A stretch of 10,541 nucleotides of DNA, from assembly GCA_031263805.1 (NCBI GenBank), contig JAISFB010000070.1, forward strand, positions 1-10,541, in the 5' to 3' direction. The stretch is from Oscillospiraceae bacterium (GTDB taxonomy: Bacteria; Bacillota; Clostridia; Oscillospirales; Oscillospiraceae). The translations under genes were made by a program, and so were the position numbers. Of the stretch, positions 4,922 through 10,541 are shown piece by piece (position 1 is the first letter of the stretch; the number at the start of each line of letters is the position of its first letter). The notes under the pieces were generated by a model that saw only the letters and a list, made by a program, of their open reading frames with translations, had not been told where the DNA came from and searched no databases.

Positions 4922-7900
4922 ATGAAAAAACACTTGCAAATACACGGATTTTTACGCCGGGCTCTCTCCCTGGCGCTCGCGGCGGCGCTCACGCTCGGGC
5001 TCGCGCCCGCATTCACTCCGGGCTCTCAGCCGCCGGGGATATTGTCCGCGCCCGCCGCGCTCGCGGCGGGCGCCGCAGTACCACGCATACAGCTGCAGCC
5101 CGCGGACTCGACGTACGCGCTGGGTGCGCAAGCGCGCTTCTACGTCCGCGCCATGAGCCCCGACGGCGGCTATCTGAGCTATCAGTGGTATATGTCCTAC
5201 AAAGAGGACGATGGTGGCACAGAAATTCCCGGCGCGACAAGCTCCGTGCTGGCAACAGACGCGCCAAATGCGCCGGGCACATACTACTACTGGGCGGAAA
5301 TCACCAACACGCTGTCCGAAGGAGCTACAGCGACCGTCACCAGCGCAAAAGCCATAACAAAAGTCGTAAACAGGACGCTGCCGACCCACGTCATAAACGG
5401 AGACATGGAGTACTGGCGTTATGACGGAGATCATGCAGGAATCTATGTAGGTCAGCAATTCTGGAGTCATTATAGTAGCGATGCGTGGGGCGGACTTGCA
5501 ATTGACGCAAATTACAGTGCAGAAACAAAACTGAATGGCTGGAGTACAACACATGATGTGAAGAATGAGCACTCGAATCGCTACAATAGCTATCCTACGC
5601 CATCGGTAGGTACCTTCCAAGTAAATAAGGTAAATGGTACGACTGCGAACGGCTATAAGGTGAGTGCCGGAGTTAATGGCGAGTTTATTATGGAACTTGG
5701 AAACGGCGTTCGGTCCAGTATTTATCAAGATGTCGCTACTGTCCCGGGAAAAATCTATGAATGGAGCTTGTGGTACGGAAATTACGGCACTCAGTCAAAT
5801 GTGATGTCGGTAGTGATTGGTCCCGCGATCAACAGTTCGGACGATTACACAGGGACGGAAGGATCCAAATGGGAAAACGAATACTATCCCTATGGAATGA
5901 ATCCGTTTCCGGCCCAATCTACCAAATACAATTACTTTGAAGCCATAACCAACGCCTTGATGAACAGATTGGGATATAATAGAAACAATATGCCCGCGGG
6001 TGAATACTCACAAGAATATAACGGCAAGATGTATTATGTCAGCGTCGTCGGTCTTTCAGGCTCGTCTACCAGCAAAACCTTTTCCGGCAGCTACACCGTT
6101 CCCGAAGGCCAAGGCACGACCGTTTTCGGATTTGCCGCCATTTTACCGGATGGCAACAGCGGCAGCGGTCTCGACAACATCATCTTCGCCTCCGGTTCCC
6201 CCGTGTCGGCAAATCAGGAGATCAGCTACACGGGCGAGACGGAGCTTGCCGTCAACACGCAGACGGGGTTCGCCTACGCGTTGGTGGAGATTCGTGGATC
6301 GAGCGTGACGGCGCTGCAGGAGAACATTGAGGCGCGCTACGATATGGACGGCGCGGGCGGGTCGCCTAATACGCCGATCTCGCCTAACGGAGCGCTCGGG
6401 GACTGGTATTATGACAGCAGCATAAACGGCGCGGGCGTGCTGACGTTTTACGGCCTGACGCCCGGAAAGACGTACAGGGTCATAGGCATACCGGTGGCGG
6501 CCATCAGCGCAACGCTCCACACGAACGAATCGCCCGCCGACGTGCTCGACGAGGGGTACTATTCGGATGTGAAAATACTCCCGGCGAAGAACAACGACGA
6601 GGGCGGCGTCGTCGCGTCCGTCACTGCGGGGATAGGCACTGACAATAAGGCTTTCATCACGGTGGAAAACTCGCTCAGCCGCGTGGAATACGCGCTGCTC
6701 CCGGCATTGTCTGACGATCCTTCTAAGCCCGACACGGTTAATCCGGCCAAAATTTGGATAGACGGCGGCGGCGAGCTGAGGTTTGAAGGCCTTGATCCAA
6801 ATACCGTGTACTTCCTCGTCGTGCGTCCGCTCGGTTACAACGAGATCGACTACGCGGCGGCGGCGCAAGAAGGCGCGCTCAAGATCAAGACGCCGGAGGC
6901 GGGGCAGGACATCAAGGCGAATGATGTGACGCGCGCGTCCGACGGAAAGGCGATTTCTATAGCGGACACAAAAGCCGGCTACACATACGCGCTCGTCGAT
7001 CCCGACACCGGCGAGATATTCGACAGCAAAAACTCAGCGTCCGGCGAAACGGTCACGTTCCCCGCGACTGCCGGCATGACCTACCGCGTCGCCGCGAAAC
7101 CGCCGCAAGGCAGCTACATGAAAGGCGTGCGCGTCTACCCGTACCCCGGGGAGCTCGAGATAGACTATGCTAACGACCGCGTAACGAGCGGCGGGAGCTA
7201 CATCCCGGCAACGGTGGAGTATGAAGTCAACAACGAAGGCATAAAATTCGGCACGGGCTCCGGCTACATTGACCTATCGGACAAGCTCTTGGCGGCGGGG
7301 ACGGTCACATATCGTCTCTCGGCGGGTGATTTCGCTGACGCGAAGGTACAGCCGGCGTTGACGCTTACGTTTGACGCGCGCCCCGCCGCGCCGGCGGCGA
7401 GCGATTATACGGTCGATTACACAAATGAGAAAATCACAGCCGGTCTCGCCGAACTCGAATACCGCACGGGCGCTTCCGGAGCGTGGGAAACGCTCGAGGC
7501 GGGCGTGGACGCCGAGTTTTCGGCTATCGGCTGGACCGGCGCGTCAGGAGGAAATATCGATCTGCGCTTCCCCGCGTCACAGGTTCAGGATAACGAAAAA
7601 TTCGCGTCTTTTATAAAGAACGAGTCCATAGCCTCGCGCCCCGCCGCGCCGACCGGACTGACGGCGGCGCTCGTAACGCCCGGAAATTCAGCTAGCGGGC
7701 TCAAGATTGACAAGCTCGAAGACAGCACGCACTACATTTACAGGCAAAGCGGTACGACCGGAGACTGGAGTGAGTCGAAAACAGGGAGCGCTATCGAAGA
7801 AGACACGCTGCCTTACGGCGAAAACTACAACGGCTACGACTTCCGCTTCCCCGCGACGGCAAGCGCCCCCGCGTCCCGCTCCGTAACAGTCAAGCCGGAG

Positions 7901-10541
7901 CCGATAAGCATAACGGCGGAAGACTTCGCGCCGCTCACCTACGGCTACGAATCCGCAACACCGGCGAAGGTAACGATCAAAAACATCGACACAGAAAAGG
8001 CGTATACCGTGGATATTGAGCTTGACGCGCCCGGTAAAAATTATTTCGAGCTTGCCGAGAACAGCGGTGTCAGCGTCGCCGCAGGCCCCTCGGTAAGCAC
8101 GGTCACAGTCACGCCGAAAACCCGGCTCAACGCCGGGCAATACAACGCGACAATAACCGCGACGTATGACAGTGGCAAAACCTTCGCGACCGAGATAACC
8201 CTCGAAGTGGGAAAAAAGACTTGGGACGCGCCGACGCCGGAATCCGAGCCCGTCTCTGATGTCACCGAAAGCAGTTTTGCGATCACCCTCGCGCCCGCCC
8301 CGGACGGCGCGGACCTCAAATGGCAGTTCGACGATCAGGAAGTAGCGCCCACTACGCACGAAGGCAACAAATACACATTCACAGAATTGTCGGCGAGAAA
8401 GACATACAATGTGAAAGTCAAAGCCGTCAGTGACGACGAAAACCACAACGACTCCCCTCTCGTCTCGCTCAAGTCGGCTCATACCGCGATGCCGGCGCCA
8501 ACAGCGTCAGAAATCGTAAAAATCAACTACGCCGCCGAAACGCTGGGCTTCGCGGACGGGATCGACCACGGAGACGCCATTGTCCCCGGCAACTACACCG
8601 TGACGGTAAAAGCCAATGATAAAACAGAGACCGTCGTAAACGGCGGCTCCGTCGCGGGTTACGCCGACGGCGGCTTCACCGTGTCCGTCATGCGCGACGG
8701 CGTCGGAGAATATCCCGCGTCCGCGGAGACGACATTCCAAGTGGCGGGCAGATCGGAGGCGCAGCCGACGGCGTTCCATATCACGCCCGCGACGACCGAT
8801 ATATCCAACGACGGCGTTATCACTTGCGCGGACAACTTCCAATATCGCATACACACCGAAGGCGGCGGCGGCGCGCAGTGGATCGACGCCGGCAAAAGAG
8901 TGACCGTCGGCGCGGGCAAATACGACGTCCGCAAAAGCGCTGCGGCAGCGGCGTTCGCGTCTATGCCGTCCTCCGTGGAGATCACATTCAGAAACAACAC
9001 AGTGGCGATAGAATCCATCACCGCGAACGGCGAGGCAGGCAAGGTGAACACGACGGCGCTGACCGTGGAGTTCAGTATGCCCGTCGAGGGCTTCACCGCG
9101 CACGCGGTTGAATTTACAGGCGACACCAAAGACATATTCCATATCACAGGCGTATCTCAAAACAGCGCCGGCGCGGGCAAATACTGGGATATCGGTGTTG
9201 CGCCCAACGCCGCCGCGGCCTCTGACGATACTGCAACGCCGGCGCTCACGGTAAACATATACGGGTGGGAAAACGCCGGCGGGCTCGGATACGCGTTCGC
9301 GGGCGGTTCCGCCACAACAAATGTCACGGTGAACAGAGCCATCCCGGAAGCCACGCCCGCGGCGGCGATCGACTATGAGAAAGAGCAGCTTACAGGACTT
9401 GATACCGCGAGTTATACGATCGACGGCGTGCCAAGAACGACGGATAGCAACGGAACGCTCGCGATAGAAGAGAGCTGGATGACCGGCGCCAAACACAGCA
9501 TCATCAAAATCGCCGTCGGCGCGCACATAAACAGCGCGTCGCAGGAGCTCCCGATACCCGAGCGCCCGCCTGTGCCCTCGGGGACTCCCCAAGACGCCAA
9601 GGACGAGAGCGGAAAAGGCTCCTTCCCCCTAACCGATTCCGGCGCTGCGTATGAGTATCAGTCCTTCGGCGATCCTGCCGATGACTGGGATCCGGTGTCG
9701 GGAAATATCATAACAAATCTTGCCCCCGGCGTGTACAGCGTGCGCGTCAAGGCTGTGCCGGGCGCTTCCTTCGCGAGCGCCGCCAAAGCGTTCCGGATAC
9801 ACACCTTTGGCGAAGTGGACTTCGACAGCGTCTATGTGGGCTACGCCGTGGGAACCGAGGTAAATGCGAAAACCACTCCCGAAACAGTATCGCCGCAGAA
9901 GATAACGGGAGATCCGGTCTTAGAGATCGAATCTGTCGCAGTGACCGAAGGAAACGACAAATTTTCGGTAAGCCAAACCGACGATTGGATCATCACGCCA
10001 AATTCCGGTCTCACGGCGGGCAGCCACACCGGGACAATAACGATCACTTATAAAAACGATGGAGGTTCTGCCACCCAAAACGTCAAATTCACGGTACACC
10101 CCAAAGCGGAAATAGAGAGCGTCACGGCAGGCAGCTCAAAGGACAACGACGATTACAAAGGCATCACCGACACGCTGACTATCGAGTTCGCGCGCCCGAT
10201 TGTTTTGACTTATCCCGACGTCACAGTCTCGGGCGCGGCGATCAAGGACGGATCTGAGTTTGTGAGCACGAGCGATAACACGGTCTACACGCTTAAAATA
10301 AAACCCGCTTCGATGGCGAACAAGACGGGCGACCCGATCACCGTGAGCGTACACCTGGGCTCTGACTATTACTACCAAATTTCCAACATCGGTACAAATA
10401 CGCTGCAAAACAGCGACGCAACAATAACAATCCCGCGCGCGATCGAGACCGCAAAAGCGGTGACGCTCATAGACAACTACTCCACAAGCTTCATCCAGTT
10501 CACGCTGAAAAGGGAAACGGACGGGTATTACCCGATCGAGT
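4922..10541 (+). CDS. Giant secreted multidomain surface protein, 3' end beyond the window
   Basis: The frame stays open from ATG 4922 to the window edge: 1,873 codons with no stop, read codon by codon. MKKHLQIHGFLRR followed by a hydrophobic Ala/Leu run (14-30) is a signal peptide; cleavage is likely at AALA-AG (48/49). Then come an Ig-like domain (~54-155, with SYQWY and PGTYYYWAEITNT), a jelly-roll/carbohydrate-binding-like module (~157-425, from NGDMEY to GLDNIIF), three diverged Fn3-like repeats (~440-745), and a run of beta-sandwich modules, some duplicated. The only cysteine is Cys1302, common for Gram-positive exported proteins. No catalytic motif is seen. A cell-wall adhesin or glycan-binding structural role is inferred; S-layer, sortase or other anchor signals would lie beyond the window. 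The ribosome binding site (AAAGG, 9 bases before ATG) is modest. I cannot name an orthologue. Confidence 0.92.
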   Translation, partial: MKKHLQIHGFLRRALSLALAAALTLGLAPAFTPGSQPPGILSAPAALAAGAAVPRIQLQPADSTYALGAQARFYVRAMSPDGGYLSYQWYMSYKEDDGGTEIPGATSSVLATDAPNAPGTYYYWAEITNTLSEGATATVTSAKAITKVVNRTLPTHVINGDMEYWRYDGDHAGIYVGQQFWSHYSSDAWGGLAIDANYSAETKLNGWSTTHDVKNEHSNRYNSYPTPSVGTFQVNKVNGTTANGYKVSAGVNGEFIMELGNGVRSSIYQDVATVPGKIYEWSLWYGNYGTQSNVMSVVIGPAINSSDDYTGTEGSKWENEYYPYGMNPFPAQSTKYNYFEAITNALMNRLGYNRNNMPAGEYSQEYNGKMYYVSVVGLSGSSTSKTFSGSYTVPEGQGTTVFGFAAILPDGNSGSGLDNIIFASGSPVSANQEISYTGETELAVNTQTGFAYALVEIRGSSVTALQENIEARYDMDGAGGSPNTPISPNGALGDWYYDSSINGAGVLTFYGLTPGKTYRVIGIPVAAISATLHTNESPADVLDEGYYSDVKILPAKNNDEGGVVASVTAGIGTDNKAFITVENSLSRVEYALLPALSDDPSKPDTVNPAKIWIDGGGELRFEGLDPNTVYFLVVRPLGYNEIDYAAAAQEGALKIKTPEAGQDIKANDVTRASDGKAISIADTKAGYTYALVDPDTGEIFDSKNSASGETVTFPATAGMTYRVAAKPPQGSYMKGVRVYPYPGELEIDYANDRVTSGGSYIPATVEYEVNNEGIKFGTGSGYIDLSDKLLAAGTVTYRLSAGDFADAKVQPALTLTFDARPAAPAASDYTVDYTNEKITAGLAELEYRTGASGAWETLEAGVDAEFSAIGWTGASGGNIDLRFPASQVQDNEKFASFIKNESIASRPAAPTGLTAALVTPGNSASGLKIDKLEDSTHYIYRQSGTTGDWSESKTGSAIEEDTLPYGENYNGYDFRFPATASAPASRSVTVKPEPISITAEDFAPLTYGYESATPAKVTIKNIDTEKAYTVDIELDAPGKNYFELAENSGVSVAAGPSVSTVTVTPKTRLNAGQYNATITATYDSGKTFATEITLEVGKKTWDAPTPESEPVSDVTESSFAITLAPAPDGADLKWQFDDQEVAPTTHEGNKYTFTELSARKTYNVKVKAVSDDENHNDSPLVSLKSAHTAMPAPTASEIVKINYAAETLGFADGIDHGDAIVPGNYTVTVKANDKTETVVNGGSVAGYADGGFTVSVMRDGVGEYPASAETTFQVAGRSEAQPTAFHITPATTDISNDGVITCADNFQYRIHTEGGGGAQWIDAGKRVTVGAGKYDVRKSAAAAAFASMPSSVEITFRNNTVAIESITANGEAGKVNTTALTVEFSMPVEGFTAHAVEFTGDTKDIFHITGVSQNSAGAGKYWDIGVAPNAAAASDDTATPALTVNIYGWENAGGLGYAFAGGSATTNVTVNRAIPEATPAAAIDYEKEQLTGLDTASYTIDGVPRTTDSNGTLAIEESWMTGAKHSIIKIAVGAHINSASQELPIPERPPVPSGTPQDAKDESGKGSFPLTDSGAAYEYQSFGDPADDWDPVSGNIITNLAPGVYSVRVKAVPGASFASAAKAFRIHTFGEVDFDSVYVGYAVGTEVNAKTTPETVSPQKITGDPVLEIESVAVTEGNDKFSVSQTDDWIITPNSGLTAGSHTGTITITYKNDGGSATQNVKFTVHPKAEIESVTAGSSKDNDDYKGITDTLTIEFARPIVLTYPDVTVSGAAIKDGSEFVSTSDNTVYTLKIKPASMANKTGDPITVSVHLGSDYYYQISNIGTNTLQNSDATITIPRAIETAKAVTLIDNYSTSFIQFTLKRETDGYYPIE
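5396..6190 (+). other. Lower-GC jelly-roll-like module inside the surface protein
   Basis: Residues ~159-423. It opens with NGDMEYW and closes with SGLDNIIFASG, the usual edges of galactose-binding/CBM-like jelly rolls (an NGDFE-type opening and a closing GxLDNIxF strand); IYQDVATVPGKIYEWSLWYG in the middle matches the family's ligand-sheet strand pattern. It is rich in Tyr, Trp and Asn. Hand counts of three 60-base lines (starting 5521, 5641, 5881) give about 42, 48 and 38% GC, against 67% for the line at 7081. The reading frame is unbroken on both sides. Either the module was acquired by recombination or its aromatic/Asn-rich composition lowers GC. Binding of a glycan is inferred. Confidence 0.6.
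6242..7138 (+). repeat. Three diverged Fn3-like repeats in the surface protein
   Basis: Each unit has a Y-A-L-(V/L) strand, a variable stretch, and a closing (G)-x-(T/P)-Y-(R/F)-V motif. They are YALVEIRG (452-459) to GLTPGKTYRV (511-520); YALLPAL (590-596) to GLDPNTVYFLV (623-633); and YALVDPDTG (689-697) to AGMTYRVAAKP (717-727). Similarity at DNA level is low, so these are old duplications rather than recent slippage. Confidence 0.5.
7898..8209 (+). repeat. Hydin/Ig-like beta module, copy 1
   Basis: Residues 993-1096 follow the pattern FxxLTYGYxSxxPAxVTIKN, then a variable core, then SVSTVTVTPKTRLNAGQYNATITATYD and a closing LEV strand. This is the common extracellular module in which a backbone-linking strand (YGY...VTIKN) is followed by an 'xxGxYxATITxTY' strand pair. 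A second copy occurs at 9803-10105. Confidence 0.55.
9005..9340 (+). repeat. IESITA-type beta module, copy 1
   Basis: Residues 1362-1473 begin AIESITANG and end NVTVNRA, with TTALTVEFSMPVEGF near the start. A second copy of nearly the same length (residues 1730-1840) begins EIESVTAG and ends ATITIPRA. The spacing of the T-LT(V/I)EF and P(V/I) strands is shared, showing internal duplication. Confidence 0.55.
9803..10105 (+). repeat. Hydin/Ig-like beta module, copy 2
   Basis: Residues 1628-1728 run from TFGEVDFDSVYVGYAVG to QNVKFTVHPK, with ITPNSGLTAGSHTGTITITY matching the VTPKTRLNAGQYNATITATY strand pair of copy 1. It is followed directly by the second IESVTA module. Confidence 0.55.
10109..10441 (+). 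repeat. IESVTA-type beta module, copy 2
   Basis: Residues 1730-1840, the partner of the module at 9005-9340, with matching edges (IES(I/V)TA and a final T(V/I)xRA). The gene continues past it to the window edge, so more copies may follow. Confidence 0.55.

Noticed and set aside
4804..5424. A 206-codon + strand frame starting inside the flanked segment
   Set aside because: Its translation is Arg-rich and without recognisable domains, and from 4922 on it overlaps the signal-peptide and Ig-coding frame, which is far more protein-like.
4952..10408. Many long frames on the - strand (for example 8507-9592, 7688-8482, 6143-6868, 4952-5728)
   Set aside because: They lie opposite the continuous + strand frame from 4922, have Arg/Val/Ala-rich low-information translations, no signal peptides or domains, and no ribosome binding sites. 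They are GC-driven shadows.

Overview
The window reads as a GC-rich chromosome segment from an anaerobic Gram-positive bacterium, most likely a Clostridia-type Firmicute. This is inferred from the A-type RNase P RNA, a class II aldolase, an Old Yellow Enzyme/FeS flavoprotein next to a UroD-family methyltransferase-like protein, strong AGGAGG-type ribosome binding sites, and a giant secreted Ig/jelly-roll/Fn3-like surface protein. No taxonomic marker was compared with a database, so genus-level placement is not possible. All genes lie on the + strand.

Layout. (1) 1-386: a near-consensus promoter and the RNase P RNA gene rnpB. (2) 387-581: an intergenic region made mostly of four diverged ~33-bp tandem units. 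(3) 582-1520: class II fructose-bisphosphate aldolase. (4) 1542-1593: four 13-bp A-tract tandem repeats that end at the ribosome binding site of the next gene. (5) 1605-4540: two closely spaced genes, an OYE-family flavin/FeS oxidoreductase and a UroD-family protein that keeps a possible His/Cys zinc site. They may form a two-gene operon acting on a small, perhaps methylated, substrate. (6) 4541-4921: a structured 381-bp regulatory region with a promoter, a perfect 17-bp terminator hairpin, and two 30-bp palindromic elements that are exact reverse complements of each other and flank 113 bp. (7) 4922 to the window end: an uninterrupted reading frame of at least 1,873 codons with a signal peptide, which runs off the edge.

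The last gene is the largest object in the window and is easy to overlook because it has no stop codon inside it. I read it codon by codon and found no in-frame stop. The long frames on the opposite strand and in other frames between 4950 and 10410 are shadows of it. It is built from an Ig-like domain, a lower-GC jelly-roll-like module, and a long array of diverged beta-sandwich modules, several present in two or more copies.

The most interesting part is 4727-4921. Paired inverted repeats around a short segment, directly upstream of a large surface protein gene, are the layout expected of a phase-variable DNA inversion switch, an attenuated leader, or a paired operator. In the orientation given, the terminator would stop transcripts from the upstream promoter, while a weak second promoter reads towards the surface gene. 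This regulatory model is inference; the repeat geometry is seen directly.
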